A DNA stretch of 64,000 nt from Fictibacillus nanhaiensis (GCA_017052515.1 JAFHKR010000038.1:682001-746000), one strand, 5' to 3'; counted from the stretch's first letter, positions 26,621 to 36,657 are shown. Numbers and translations are program-made. Notes: generated by a model not told the origin, from the sequence alone.

Positions 26621-26690
26621 TATATTCACGTATTCACGGTAATTTGCAATATATTCACGTATAACAGCGATAATTTCACGGATAAAATGA
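26621..26690. repeat. Phased ~21-nt repeat cluster (TATTCACG type)
   Basis: CACG cores at 26627, 26635, 26656 and 26677; the last three are 21 bases apart, and the flanks share ATATTCACGTAT or ATTTCACGGATAA. It lies between two convergent genes. The remainder of 26512-26786 has no visible gene; an exact TTCGACAAA (Spo0A-box-like on the minus strand) is near 26702. Confidence 0.6.
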
Positions 26691-26786
26691 TTTATCGAAA
26701 GTTCGACAAATTTACACTCAAAACTTCATTCGCAAACAAAAAAACACCACCCTCCACAAAACCACGAGAACAGTGCCCAATCTTCC

Positions 26787-27410
26787 TTATTCTTTTACTT
26801 CTTCCTTAATCCATTTACCTGTTTCCGTCACGTCCCAATAATCGCTAGCTTTATAATCGTTCAACGATATATCGAGATCGTGAAAGATGCGGTGAACACC
26901 TTTTAATGGCTCTACACTCTCAGAACTCATACTTTTCTCAATCTTGCTAAGCGCAGTCTCGATGTCTACCTTTAGTGGACCTGCAACATAAGGTAGAATT
27001 TTATTACGTATATCGCTTTCAATATCTTTTAATACCGGTGTATGTGTGTCTATGTTATATTTCGACCATTTATCATAGCCGAGCTCACCGTTCCAAAATT
27101 CATGAATTACATTGATTCGCCTTTGTATTTCGGTCTTTGGAACTTCTATGGTTGGCTTAAAAAGAGCAGTACCGCTTGATTTTTCGGCTTCTGACAATTC
27201 CTCATCAGTCGGTGTGTCCACACTCGCTACAGAATTCGGACCAAACAGTGAATAATATCCCCATGTGCCAAGGCCCCCGATGATGAAGAAGCTGAGAACG
27301 AGGGTGAGCATGATCGTTTTGCTTTTTTCACTTCTACGCTTTTTCTCTTGAAGCTGCATCTCTTGACCTTGCCTAGCGTTGTTCGTCCTGTCTAGATCTG
27401 TGTTTTCCAT
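26787..27410 (-). CDS. Single-pass membrane protein with extracytoplasmic domain, unknown
   Basis: 207 residues. A charged cytoplasmic head (Gln/Lys/Arg, 1-30), one membrane helix (~32-54) and an outer domain of ~150 residues, mostly helical, with no cysteines. I do not recognise a family. ATG 27410 is preceded by GGAGG-type bases (AGGAGGTTCTG). It is divergent from secA and convergent with the acyl-CoA synthetase gene. An export-accessory role is possible from position alone but is not supported by sequence. Confidence 0.7.
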   Translation of the reverse strand: MENTDLDRTNNARQGQEMQLQEKKRRSEKSKTIMLTLVLSFFIIGGLGTWGYYSLFGPNSVASVDTPTDEELSEAEKSSGTALFKPTIEVPKTEIQRRINVIHEFWNGELGYDKWSKYNIDTHTPVLKDIESDIRNKILPYVAGPLKVDIETALSKIEKSMSSESVEPLKGVHRIFHDLDISLNDYKASDYWDVTETGKWIKEEVKE

Positions 27411-27622
27411 TCAGAACCTCCTTCATCCATCTTTATATTATTTTACCAAAATTTAGGTCCGCAGTCTCTATGGAAGTGTCAAATTTTTCACATATATAGG
27501 AAGTATCTTTACGATGAATGCTACAATTCCGATGAAAAGATTTGGGATTTCTTGTGGCTCGTTTCACAAACTGGTAGAATAGAAGTGGTATATAATTTTC
27601 GAGAACAGGGAGCGTTATTCGG

Positions 27623-30142
27623 ATGATTAGCATTTTGAAAAAGATTTTTCCAAGTTCCAATGACCGAACGTTGAATAGATACGAGAGAATTGCGGAAAAA
27701 GTGGAAACGTTAGCTGAAGAGTTTAAGGCTTTAAATGATGAGGCTTTGGCGAACAAAACGGCTGAGTTTAAGAGCCGTATCGAAAAAGGGGAATCTCTGG
27801 ATGACCTTCTCCCTGAAGCGTTTGCGACTGTGCGTGAAGCATCAGCTCGTGTATTAAACATGCGTCATTATCCTGTACAGATTATGGGTGCGGTTGCGCT
27901 TCATGAAGGTAACATTGCAGAGATGAAAACCGGTGAAGGTAAAACGTTAGTAGCGACAATGCCGGTTTATTTGAACGCACTTGATGGAAAAGGAACTCAC
28001 GTTGTTACAGTCAATGAATACTTGGCTCGTCGTGACTCTGAGATCATGGCGCCGCTATACAATTTCTTAGGTTTAAGTGTTGGATTGAACGTCTCTGATC
28101 TTTCAAAAGAAGAGAAGCGTGAGGCGTACGCAGCAGATATCACATATGGAACGAACAACGAGTTCGGCTTCGATTATTTGCGTGACAACATGGTGGTGTA
28201 TAAAGAACAGATGGTTCAGCGCCGTAACTATGCGATCGTCGATGAGGTTGACTCGATTTTAATTGACGAAGCGCGTACACCGCTCATCATTTCAGGTTCT
28301 GCACAAAAATCAACACAGCTTTATCAGATGGCGAACATGTTTGTCCGTCAGCTGAAGAAAGAAACCGATTATACAGTAGATGAAAAGACGAAGAACGTTC
28401 AGCTTTCTGAAGAGGGTATCAACAGAGCGGAGCAGATGTTCTCGATCGATAACTTATACGATTATCAGCACGTAACATTGAATCACCATATTAACCAAGC
28501 GTTAAAAGCAAACATCATCATGCAGCGTGATGTGGATTATGTTGTTCAAGACGGCGAGATCGTGATCGTTGACCCGTTCACAGGACGTTTGATGGCTGGT
28601 CGTCGCTACAGCGATGGTCTTCACCAAGCGATTGAAGCGAAAGAAGGTTTGGAGATTCAGCGTGAGAGCATGACACTTGCTACGATCACGTTCCAAAACT
28701 ACTTCCGTATGTACAACAAGCTTGCTGGTATGACGGGTACAGCGAAAACGGAAGAAGAGGAATTCCGTAACATCTACAACATGGATGTTATCTGTATTCC
28801 GACGAACCGTCCAATCGCGCGTGATGACAGATCGGATCTTATCTATAAAACGATGCAAGGCAAGTTCAAAGCAATTGCAGCTGAGATTGAAGAACGTCAT
28901 AAAACAGGACAGCCGATCCTTGTAGGTACGGTTGCCGTTGAAACATCTGAACTTCTTTCACAGCTTTTAACGAAGCGTAAGATCAAGCATAACGTACTAA
29001 ACGCGAAAAACCATGAGCGTGAAGCAGAGATCATCGAAAATGCGGGTCAGCTTGGCATGGTTACGATCGCAACGAACATGGCTGGTCGTGGTACGGATAT
29101 CAAGCTTGGTGAAGGCGTTCGTGAAGTTGGTGGACTGCACATCCTTGGTACAGAGCGTCATGAATCACGCCGTATCGATAACCAGTTGCGTGGTCGTGCG
29201 GGTCGTCAAGGAGATCCAGGTTCGTCCCGCTTCTACATCTCGATGGAAGATGAGTTGATGCGTCGATTCGGTTCTGATAACTTGATGACGATGATGGAGC
29301 GTCTTGGCATGGATGAAGAGACGCCGATCGAGTCTAAAATGGTAACAAAAGCTGTTGAATCTGCACAAAAACGTGTAGAGGGATCGAACTTTGATGCTCG
29401 TAAACAGCTTTTACAATATGACGATGTTATGCGTCAACAGCGTGAGATCATCTATGCACAGCGTCAAGAAGTGCTTGATGCTGAGAACTTAAGTGATATC
29501 GTTCTTCGCATGATCGATTCTACACTTGAGCGAATCGTTACGGTTCATACACCGGAAGCGGAAGTTCAAGAAGAATGGAACACGAAAGAGATTGCAGACT
29601 ATGTGAATGCTGTGATGTTTACAGAGCCGACGTTTACGGAAAAAGATCTTTTCGGTCTAGATCGTGAAGAGATCATTGAGAAGATTCAAGCGAAAGTACA
29701 CGCGGCGTTTGCTGAAAAAGAAACACAGCTTCCTGCTGAACAAATCGCTGAGTTTGAAAAAGCAGTAATCTTACGTTCGGTTGACAGCAAGTGGATGGAT
29801 CACATCGACCAAATGGAACAGCTTCGTCAAGGTATCCACCTACGTGCTTACGGACAGAACGATCCGTTGCGTGAATACCAGTTTGAAGGCTTCGAGATGT
29901 TTGAAGCGATGGTTGCAGCGATCGAAGAGGAAGTTACAACTTACATCTTAAAATCTCAGATCGAGCAAAACATGCAGCGTGAACAAGTGGCAGAAGGTAA
30001 AGCCGTTGTTCCGAGCGATAAACAAGATACCGCAAAAAAGAAGAAGCCGGTTCGTAAAGCACAAGACATCAAGCGAAATGATCCTTGTCCTTGCGGAAGC
30101 GGAAAGAAATACAAGCAATGTCACGGAGCTGAACAAGAATAG
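27623..30142 (+). CDS. secA: Preprotein translocase ATPase SecA
   Basis: 839 residues, normal for Bacillus SecA. Walker [15 protein letters not shown] at ~100, [15 protein letters not shown] (Walker B and helicase II) at ~208, the preprotein cross-linking domain, [10 protein letters not shown], and a C-terminal zinc finger [14 protein letters not shown]. Drives secretion through SecYEG. AGGGAG lies ten bases upstream. Directly followed by prfB, the conserved pair. Confidence 0.97.
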   Translation: MISILKKIFPSSNDRTLNRYERIAEKVETLAEEFKALNDEALANKTAEFKSRIEKGESLDDLLPEAFATVREASARVLNMRHYPVQIMGAVALHEGNIAEMKTGEGKTLVATMPVYLNALDGKGTHVVTVNEYLARRDSEIMAPLYNFLGLSVGLNVSDLSKEEKREAYAADITYGTNNEFGFDYLRDNMVVYKEQMVQRRNYAIVDEVDSILIDEARTPLIISGSAQKSTQLYQMANMFVRQLKKETDYTVDEKTKNVQLSEEGINRAEQMFSIDNLYDYQHVTLNHHINQALKANIIMQRDVDYVVQDGEIVIVDPFTGRLMAGRRYSDGLHQAIEAKEGLEIQRESMTLATITFQNYFRMYNKLAGMTGTAKTEEEEFRNIYNMDVICIPTNRPIARDDRSDLIYKTMQGKFKAIAAEIEERHKTGQPILVGTVAVETSELLSQLLTKRKIKHNVLNAKNHEREAEIIENAGQLGMVTIATNMAGRGTDIKLGEGVREVGGLHILGTERHESRRIDNQLRGRAGRQGDPGSSRFYISMEDELMRRFGSDNLMTMMERLGMDEETPIESKMVTKAVESAQKRVEGSNFDARKQLLQYDDVMRQQREIIYAQRQEVLDAENLSDIVLRMIDSTLERIVTVHTPEAEVQEEWNTKEIADYVNAVMFTEPTFTEKDLFGLDREEIIEKIQAKVHAAFAEKETQLPAEQIAEFEKAVILRSVDSKWMDHIDQMEQLRQGIHLRAYGQNDPLREYQFEGFEMFEAMVAAIEEEVTTYILKSQIEQNMQREQVAEGKAVVPSDKQDTAKKKKPVRKAQDIKRNDPCPCGSGKKYKQCHGAEQE

Positions 30143-30157
30143 GAAGTTGCGTGAGAG

Positions 30158-30186
30158 AAGAGAGTCTTTTAATAGGCTCTCTTTGC
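30158..30186 (+). terminator. Hairpin between secA and prfB
   Basis: AAGAGAG (30158-30164) and CTCTCTT (30177-30183); the T-run after it is short, so it may only attenuate. Confidence 0.45.
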
Positions 30187-30275
30187 GCTTGTAATCAGGT
30201 GTGAAAAAAGGGTTAATTTTAACAGCGTTCGCATATTTTAAAGATGGAACAATTATAAGATGAGGTGCAAAGACT

Positions 30276-31374
30276 ATGGATTTAGTAGAAGTAAAACAGG
30301 AATTAAACGTTATTGAAAAACGTATCAACGACTTTAGGGGGTCTCTTTGACCTCGATACAAAGAAAGCGCGTATCGCAGAACTAGATGAAGAGATGAGTG
30401 CACCTACGTTTTGGGATGATCAAAACGCAGCACAAGTCGTGATTAATGAAGCGAACGGATTAAAAGAGCAAGTGAACGAGTTTGAAGAGCTTGCTTCCGC
30501 TTATGAAGATCTTGAGATCGCGCATGAGCTTGTAAAAGAAGAAGCAGATGAGGATCTTCAAAAAGAGCTTGTAAAAGATCTGAAATCTCTAATCACAAAG
30601 CTGAATGATTTTGAGCTTCAGCTTTTATTGAACGAACCGTATGATAAAAATAACGCAATCCTTGAACTTCACCCAGGTGCGGGTGGTACAGAGTCTCAAG
30701 ACTGGGCGTCCATGCTGCTTCGTATGTACACGCGTTATGCAGAGCGTCAAGGGTATAAAGTAGAAACGCTTGATTACTTACCAGGTGATGAAGCTGGGGT
30801 TAAATCCGTAACGCTTAGCATCAAAGGACATAATGCGTATGGCTACTTGAAGGCTGAAAAAGGGGTTCACCGCCTCGTACGTATTTCACCGTTCGATTCA
30901 TCCGGCCGTCGTCATACGTCATTCGTTTCGTGTGAAGTGATGCCAGAGATTACAGATGATACGGAGATCGAGATCCGTACAGAGGATCTTAAGATCGATA
31001 CGTATCGTGCGTCTGGAGCAGGTGGGCAGCACGTTAACACGACTGACTCTGCGGTTCGTATGACACATATTCCAACGAACACAGTAGTTTCATGTCAAAC
31101 GGAGCGTTCGCAGATCAAGAACCGTGAGCGTGCGATGAAGATGATGATGGCGAAATTGGTGCAGCGTCGTTTGGAAGAGCAGCAGGCACAGCTGAATGAA
31201 ATTCGTGGTGAGCAGAAGGAGATTGGGTGGGGAAGTCAGATTCGCTCTTATGTTTTCCATCCTTATAGTCTTGTGAAGGACCACCGGACGAATACTGAGG
31301 TTGGTAATGTGCAGTCTGTGATGGATGGTGAGATCACGCCGTTTATTGATTCTTATTTGCGTTCTAAGTTGTAA
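30276..31374 (+). CDS. prfB: Peptide chain release factor 2 with programmed +1 frameshift
   Basis: Translation starts at ATG 30276 (after GAGGTGC). Codons 1-24 end in the classic signal AGGGGG TCT CTT TGA C: an internal Shine-Dalgarno-like AGGGGG, slippery CTT (30345-30347) and in-frame UGA (30348-30350). Ribosomes shift +1 at CTT and continue from base 30349 to 31374, giving about 365 residues. When RF2 is scarce UGA is read slowly and shifting rises, so the gene autoregulates. The RF2 signatures are intact: the tripeptide SPF (used to read UGA/UAA) in [11 protein letters not shown] and the GGQ motif in [11 protein letters not shown]. Confidence 0.97.
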
Positions 31375-31418
31375 AAAAACCTTTTAGTTTGGATGATGAT
31401 TTGAGGTTTTTGAGAGAG

Positions 31419-31547
31419 GTTGATCTGCGCTCCAGGTGCTTCGCTTTCCACGGGGCAGGCGGTGAGCCACATTCGTACGTTTCACGTATAAGTGTCTCAC
31501 CTGCCGGCCTGTCCCGCAGGAGTCTCGCACCTTCCGCTCCAATCAAC
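31419..31547. repeat. 129-bp dispersed intergenic repeat, copy 1
   Basis: Begins GTTGAT and ends ATCAAC, with AGGTGC near the left and GCACCT near the right end, so the termini are partly inverted. GC-rich inside an AT-rich gap. The copy at 48037-48165 has the same length and ~90% identity by eye. It contains false open frames on both strands. No transposase. The rest of the gap 31375-31692 is AT-rich and empty apart from the terminator below. Confidence 0.85.
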
Positions 31548-31657
31548 TTGTCGAGGGTGTTAAAAACCAACAACTTTCTAGTACTAAGAGATTACAAGTG
31601 AATTTCAATTACAAACCATCAAATACAAACTACAAAAAATGAAATAAAAACAAAAAA

Positions 31658-31691
31658 CAAAACTTCCGAGCTATTTGCTTCCGGAAGTTTT
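31658..31691 (-). terminator. Terminator of 50-residue gene
   Basis: On the minus strand AACTTCCG (31689-31682) pairs with CGGAAGTT (31667-31660), followed by TTGTTTTTTG. Confidence 0.75.
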
Positions 31692-31692
31692 T

Positions 31693-31845
31693 TTATCGTA
31701 TGTGTGTGAGATCTCCCTCTTGTACAAGCTCGATCTTTCTATGTTGTCCGTCTGTTACGATCTCCACGTTTCCGTTGTCATAAATCCAAACGACTTGATA
31801 TTCTTTGCCGTTATACATGACGAAACTCCCCACTTCTATCTGCAT
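31693..31845 (-). CDS. Small conserved-looking 50-residue protein
   Basis: ATG 31845 with a TTAGGAGTG site upstream and its own terminator immediately after the stop. The protein (MQIEVGSFVMYNGKEYQVVW, then IYDNGNVEIVTDGQHRKIEL and VQEGDLTHIR) has the alternating pattern of a small beta-barrel such as an SH3/KOW-like fold, with no cysteines. I do not recognise a named family. Codon use and signals look like a real gene. It lies between prfB and the phoX operon. Confidence 0.65.
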   Translation of the reverse strand: MQIEVGSFVMYNGKEYQVVWIYDNGNVEIVTDGQHRKIELVQEGDLTHIR

Positions 31846-32109
31846 CGCTTCACTCCTAATAAAGCTCTCTAGTTAATTATACCTATTTAAGTTGGAATGT
31901 ATATTGGGAAAAAACATGGACATTTGTCTTCTTAAGTATAAAGGATAGTACCCTATTTTCCCAACTTATATTTTCTATAACAGAAATCTTCATCTTATAA
32001 AAGGTTTGATGAGCTAATAATCAAATCCTTTTTGTATCATATTCCTACCGTCAGGGTTGATCATTTTATGTCGGCGAACGTTGGAACTTTATAAAAAAAC
32101 TAAAAATTC

Positions 32110-32148
32110 TTAAACATTTGTTTAAATTCTCTACATAGTGGCTTAATA
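32110..32148 (+). promoter_or_regulatory. Pho-box array upstream of phoX
   Basis: Four hexamers at an 11-base period: TTAAAC (32110), TTTAAA (32121), TACATA (32132), TTAATA (32143), against the PhoP consensus TTHAYA with 5-base spacers. A further weak CTAAAA precedes them. A -10-like TATAGA lies at 32164-32169, placing the array where PhoP-P activates. Remaining sequence 31846-32109 shows nothing else. Confidence 0.6.
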
Positions 32149-32205
32149 TTTCGACCGTATTCTTATAGATGCAACATTAATTATTTGGGTCTAGGGGGAA
32201 ATGAC

Positions 32206-33837
32206 ATGGAAAAAAAGCCATTGGATAGAAGAACCTTTTTAACGTATTTGGGTACAGGCGCAACAGCACTTGCTGCAGCTACGACAGGGTTAGGTGCTTT
32301 ATCAGAAACTGCTAATGCACAATCAGACAGCTTGATGCGCATGAAGCCTCGCAAAAAAGGATTTAAGTTCCACCCGATCGCACCAACGGACAAAGACGAT
32401 CTTGTCCTTCCAAAAGGATATCAATATGAAGTGATTGCATCTTATGGTGATGTAATTAATAAAAAAGGTGACACGTTTGGATTTAATAATGACTTTACGA
32501 TGTACTTTCCGATCGACAAATCGAGTGAACATGGCTTGCTTTGGGTAAACCACGAATATACAAATCCTTTATATGTTGAAGGAGAAAAAGTGAACGGTAA
32601 ATACACACCGGCGCAAATTGAAAAGATGCTCTACAACCAAGGCGGTTCGATTATCGAAGTGAAAGTGAAGAACGGCAAGTGGATGATGGAGACGAATTCA
32701 GAGTACGCTCGACGTGTAACAGGATTAACACCATTCGCCCTAACAGGACCAGCGAAAGGGACAGCAGCTGTAAATAGTGCAACTTCTGCACAAGGAACAT
32801 TTGCGAACTGTTCAGGTGGACGTACACCATGGAACACGGTGTTATCTTGCGAAGAAAACTACGAAGATACGTCAAAAGCCGCTAATCTCGATCAAACACA
32901 TTATGGCTGGGTAGTAGAAGTTGATCCATTTGATCCAAACTTTAAAGTGAGAAAGCACACGGCTCTTGGACGCTTCAACCATGAAAATGCAAGCGTTGGA
33001 ATTGCAAACGACGGGCGTGTCGTTGTCTATATGGGAGATGACAAAAAGGATGCTTGTGTGTACAAGTTTGTAAGTAAAGGCAAGTACGCTGCAGCTAAAG
33101 GCAAAGACAACAGCAAGCTTTTAGAAGAGGGAACACTTTATGCAGCAGATCTTGCTAACGGCAAATGGCTACCATTAACGATCGATGCGGTTCGTGAAAA
33201 AGCAGCAGGAAAAGCTGACCTATTAGAAAAGTTTAAAACACAAGGCGATGTAGTAGTTAACGCACACGATGCGGCAATCCTTCTAGGTGCGACACCAACA
33301 GATCGCCCGGAAGATGTGGAGATTTCACCACTTGACGGTACGGTGTTCATCGCACACACGAACAACGACAAACATGGTAACATTCATGGCCACATCACAC
33401 GCTTTTTTGAAAAAGATGAAGATCATGGCGCAGAGAGCTTTGAATTTGAGATCTTTGCAGCAGGCGGTCGTCAAAGCGGATTCAGTGCACCTGACAATCT
33501 AACGTTTGATTCAAACGCAAACCTATGGACAGTGACGGATATTTCATCAAGCAAGCTGAATTCTGGTGCGTGGACAAGCTTTGGTAACAATGGCATGTTC
33601 ATGATCCCTACGATCGGCCGTGTTAAAGGAGAAGCGTTCCAGTTTGCATCTGCTCCAAAAGAAGCAGAGTTAACAGGACCATCTTTCACGCCGAATGAAA
33701 AAACGTTATTCCTAAGTGTTCAGCACCCAGGTGAGGAAACGAAAGATAAAGCAAATCCAACAAGCACGTGGCCGCAAGTACGCGGAGGCAACACGCCGCG
33801 TCCATCTGTTGTAGCAATTACTGGTTTCAAGTTCTAA
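32206..33837 (+). CDS. phoX: PhoX-type alkaline phosphatase, Tat-exported
   Basis: 543 residues. Twin-arginine signal at residues 7-12 (DRRTFL), hydrophobic core and AxA-type cleavage near residue 38-40. The body matches PhoX (DUF839) with blocks such as GLLWVNHEYTN, CSGGRTPWNTVLSCEENYED and GRFNHENASV, which hold calcium and iron ligands in the family. It would fold with metals in the cytoplasm before Tat export. Strong AGGGGGAAATG start region at ATG 32206. Followed by tatA and tatC, so enzyme and translocase are coexpressed, analogous to phoD-tatAD-tatCD in B. subtilis. Confidence 0.9.
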   Translation: MEKKPLDRRTFLTYLGTGATALAAATTGLGALSETANAQSDSLMRMKPRKKGFKFHPIAPTDKDDLVLPKGYQYEVIASYGDVINKKGDTFGFNNDFTMYFPIDKSSEHGLLWVNHEYTNPLYVEGEKVNGKYTPAQIEKMLYNQGGSIIEVKVKNGKWMMETNSEYARRVTGLTPFALTGPAKGTAAVNSATSAQGTFANCSGGRTPWNTVLSCEENYEDTSKAANLDQTHYGWVVEVDPFDPNFKVRKHTALGRFNHENASVGIANDGRVVVYMGDDKKDACVYKFVSKGKYAAAKGKDNSKLLEEGTLYAADLANGKWLPLTIDAVREKAAGKADLLEKFKTQGDVVVNAHDAAILLGATPTDRPEDVEISPLDGTVFIAHTNNDKHGNIHGHITRFFEKDEDHGAESFEFEIFAAGGRQSGFSAPDNLTFDSNANLWTVTDISSSKLNSGAWTSFGNNGMFMIPTIGRVKGEAFQFASAPKEAELTGPSFTPNEKTLFLSVQHPGEETKDKANPTSTWPQVRGGNTPRPSVVAITGFKF

Positions 33838-33893
33838 TTTTTTTTGAGACAGAAAGTAACAAATGATCACCAAAATTTGAGGAGGCGATCTAC

Positions 33894-34079
33894 ATGGGTT
33901 TCACAAACATCGGAGTACCCGGATTAATCTTGATCTTAATCATTGCGCTTATCATTTTCGGGCCATCTAAACTGCCAGAGATCGGACGAGCATTCGGAAG
34001 CACGCTTCGCGAGTTCAAGAACTCAGCGAAAGACCTCATGTCTTCTGATGAAAAAGAAGAAAAGCCGCAGTCAAAATAA
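33894..34079 (+). CDS. tatA: Sec-independent translocase subunit TatA
   Basis: 61 residues: one helix ([20 protein letters not shown]), the [11 protein letters not shown] hinge and an amphipathic helix, then a short charged tail. GGAGGCGA site. Forms the Tat pore with TatC. Followed by a terminator before tatC. Confidence 0.93.
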   Translation: MGFTNIGVPGLILILIIALIIFGPSKLPEIGRAFGSTLREFKNSAKDLMSSDEKEEKPQSK

Positions 34080-34089
34080 AGAAAAGTGG

Positions 34090-34134
34090 AAGATGCGGGC
34101 GCGGTTAGAGTCCGCATCTTTTTGTTCATGATGG
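34090..34134 (+). terminator. Terminator or attenuator between tatA and tatC
   Basis: AAGATGCGG (34090-34098) pairs with CCGCATCTT (34122-34130), then TTTTG. It would make TatA more abundant than TatC, as the complex needs. Confidence 0.8.
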
Positions 34135-34241
34135 GCTAGATTTAAAACTCGTGGGTTGAACTCCAATACACATGAACCTAAAGTCCAAACAAGACACATC
34201 AAACAAAAATGAACCACTAAGGATAGAAAGGAGGCTGTTTT

Positions 34242-35009
34242 ATGATGAAAGCTGAAGAAATGTACTTTGTGGAACACCTTGGTGAGCTTAGAAAACGCAT
34301 TATTATTACACTTGCCGTATTCATAACCGTTCTTTCTGTTTCCTTTTTCTACGTTCAGCCGATCTATGACTGGCTGATCCGTGATTTGGATCAGCAGCTT
34401 GCTGTTCTTGGACCAAGCGAGATTTTATGGGTGTATTTTATGATATCCGGTGTCATCGCGATTGCGTTCACGATTCCGGTTGCGGCTCATCAAACGTGGA
34501 TGTTTATCAAACCAGCACTGAGTAAGAGAGAGCAGAAGGTGACACTGTCCTATATTCCAGCACTCTTTTTCTTGTTTTTACTAGGTTTATCATTCGGTTA
34601 TTTTATCGTCTACCCGATGGTTTTAAATTTCCTGTTAGGATTATCTGAAGGGCATTTCCAAACGTTCTTCACTTCAGAAAAATACTTTAAGTTCATGATG
34701 AATCTAACGCTTCCGTTTGGCTTTTTGTTTGAAATTCCATTGGTGGTTATGTTCTTAACATCGCTCGGAATCTTAAATCCACAAGTGCTAACAAAAGCTA
34801 GAAAAGTCTCGTACTTCGGACTTGTTGTTGTTGCCGTCTTGATCACACCGCCAGACTTAGTGTCGGATTTTCTAGTCGTTATTCCACTACTTGTCCTTTA
34901 TGAGATCAGCATCATGCTGTCACGCGTGGTCTATAAAAAGAAACTCGTAAAAGAACAGCTCGCCATGGAAGAAGAAAATAAGGTCGTGCAAATGAGACGT
35001 CCTTCTTAA
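34242..35009 (+). CDS. tatC: Sec-independent translocase subunit TatC
   Basis: 255 residues with six membrane helices. FVEHLGELRKRI at the N-terminus and the periplasmic-loop Pro/Glu region (FLLGLSFGYF, ALLITPPDLVS-like VLITPPDLVSDF) are family hallmarks. It recognises the twin-arginine signal. AAAGGAGG upstream of two consecutive ATGs. Closes the phoX-tatA-tatC locus. Confidence 0.94.
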   Translation: MMKAEEMYFVEHLGELRKRIIITLAVFITVLSVSFFYVQPIYDWLIRDLDQQLAVLGPSEILWVYFMISGVIAIAFTIPVAAHQTWMFIKPALSKREQKVTLSYIPALFFLFLLGLSFGYFIVYPMVLNFLLGLSEGHFQTFFTSEKYFKFMMNLTLPFGFLFEIPLVVMFLTSLGILNPQVLTKARKVSYFGLVVVAVLITPPDLVSDFLVVIPLLVLYEISIMLSRVVYKKKLVKEQLAMEEENKVVQMRRPS

Positions 35010-35016
35010 AAGACGA

Positions 35017-35045
35017 AAAGGAAGCCCGCTGCGGCTTCCTTTCTT
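35017..35045. terminator. Bidirectional terminator between tatC and TPR regulator
   Basis: AAAGGAAGCC and GGCTTCCTTT pair around CGCTGC, usable in both directions between convergent genes. Confidence 0.85.
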
Positions 35046-35055
35046 TATGTATTTT

Positions 35056-36300
35056 TTAAACAAAATGATTCGTACGACGGTTCTTGTCTGCTATGAATTT
35101 CGCGTATTCATTAGCCCGTTTAACATCTCCGTTTTGATGATAGAAATCAAACAGGATAATCTCATAGTGTTCAGCAGGCAAGACATAACCTAGTTTTTTT
35201 AGATGCGGATACAGTTCTGTTTCGAGGTAATGATAATATTCGTCGTATTGCTTTTTCAATCGATAGATATGCATCTGAAAGAAGTGAACAAACGTAGTGC
35301 TTCCGTTCTCATGCGCTGTTTTTATTCCTTTTTCTGCGAGTTGAAGAAGCTTTGTAATCGGTTCTTTTCCTAAAAGAGTGGCAGCATTCACATATCCTTC
35401 AAGTGAGCCTAAGTAGTTGGAAGTGTTAGGATCTTTTAGCTGCATCGATTCTTTGTAGTACTGACATGCATTTTCAAAATGGCCATGGAGAAGGGAGTGA
35501 TAGCCAAAGTTGTGAAGAAGTAGCGCTTTTTGTTTTTCCAAGCCAAAGTTCTCGCACATCTCGATCAGTTCTATATATTTTTCGTTCTGTGGCCCGCTCG
35601 TTGGCTCTTGTTCGATTTGAATCAACATGAGCATTTCTGTTTCAATCACTCTGGCATAGCAGTGCGACCTTTCGAAAAAGCGAAGCGCTTTGCTAGCGTA
35701 ATAGTATGACAGGACGCGGGAATTGGTAGAGTGATACGCGACAGCCATATGATAATAGTATTCTGGGTTGTTGTAATAAGTAGAGTCTACCTGTTTTAAG
35801 AGATCGATAGCCTCGTAATAATCATGCTTCATCTGAAGTCCATAGATTCCTTTAATATGCAGAAGCATACTCTTTTCACGAGGTGAGAGTTCGGTCCATC
35901 TTTCCATCTCTTGAAGAAGGGTTTCTGCCTTATTTCTTTGTTCGGTGAGTATGTAATAGCGTGTTAATAAAAGGGTGTGGGTGCGATGAAAATCTGGGAT
36001 CTGCAACAAAGCGATCTGTTCGAGTTGCTTTTTAATGTTCTCTGTTTTGACGTCCAGTTTCATGATGATTGCTTCTTCCCATTTTTTTAAGAGAAGTTCC
36101 ACACTTCTGTACAAATTCATCTCATTTTGAATATCGATCTGTAATCGATTCGCTAAAAACTGGATCGTTTCATTGGAAACCTCAGTCAATCCTCGTTCGA
36201 TCTTACTCACATGTGTACCTGAACATATACCGTCTCCAAGCTCTTTTTGTGTCATATTTCTGAGCTCACGATAGAATTTTATGATTTTTCCTTCAAGCAT
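35056..36300 (-). CDS. HTH-TPR regulator, RRNPP type
   Basis: 414 residues. N-terminal Xre HTH (FYRELRNMTQKELGDGICSG, THVSKIERG) followed by about eight TPR-like helical pairs to the end. This is the layout of peptide-pheromone receptors (NprR, PlcR, Rap relatives); NprR is of similar size and controls an extracellular protease. It is divergent from a large secreted protease across 357 bases. No pheromone precursor gene was found next to it: the 3' side runs straight into a terminator. Regulation of the protease is inference from position. Confidence 0.78.
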   Translation of the reverse strand: MLEGKIIKFYRELRNMTQKELGDGICSGTHVSKIERGLTEVSNETIQFLANRLQIDIQNEMNLYRSVELLLKKWEEAIIMKLDVKTENIKKQLEQIALLQIPDFHRTHTLLLTRYYILTEQRNKAETLLQEMERWTELSPREKSMLLHIKGIYGLQMKHDYYEAIDLLKQVDSTYYNNPEYYYHMAVAYHSTNSRVLSYYYASKALRFFERSHCYARVIETEMLMLIQIEQEPTSGPQNEKYIELIEMCENFGLEKQKALLLHNFGYHSLLHGHFENACQYYKESMQLKDPNTSNYLGSLEGYVNAATLLGKEPITKLLQLAEKGIKTAHENGSTTFVHFFQMHIYRLKKQYDEYYHYLETELYPHLKKLGYVLPAEHYEIILFDFYHQNGDVKRANEYAKFIADKNRRTNHFV

Positions 36301-36657
36301 GAGATGCCCCCCTATCTCTATTAAGAAATTCTCTCCTTTTTCTATTCTACTAAAGAAAACCCCAATTCAGTTGAACGTTTTTTAAGGCTATTTCCCTATT
36401 TCACACCTCATTTTTTTAAAAAATCCTATTAAGTTTTGTGTTGATATAGGTAGCAAGTCATGTGTGAAACCCCGATAGCGACAAGGCAATCCTGCATTTA
36501 CAATTACATATGAATCTACTAAAAATTCAAAAAATAGAAAAGAGGTGCTGACCGCAGTTTGTTTTACTAGAAAAATTTAACATCCAAGATATTCATTAAT
36601 TAGACCGCTTCAATAGGTGATAAAAAATGATTTGAAAACCACAAAGAAAGCAGGGAA
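36301..36657. other. Divergent intergenic region between regulator and protease
   Basis: AT-rich, no convincing gene. A 17-codon frame at 36460 lacks a ribosome site. No riboswitch consensus was confirmed. Promoters for both genes must lie here but no strong -35/-10 pair stood out. Confidence 0.4.

Noticed and set aside
27585..27600. TATATAAT as the secA promoter
   Set aside because: No -35 at a proper distance and the transcript would start at the ribosome site.
31364..31573. Reading frame of 69 codons on the minus strand in the 129-bp repeat
   Set aside because: The same frame recurs in the copy at 47973-48164; it is a by-product of the GC-rich repeat, with no ribosome site.
36460..36513. 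17-codon frame as a pheromone precursor for the TPR regulator
   Set aside because: No export signal and no ribosome site; orientation does not follow the receptor gene.
36440..36520. Possible cyclic-di-GMP or other riboswitch upstream of the protease (AAGGCAATCC near 36483)
   Set aside because: The conserved GGGACGCAAAGC half of the GEMM fold is absent and no paired P1 stem was found.
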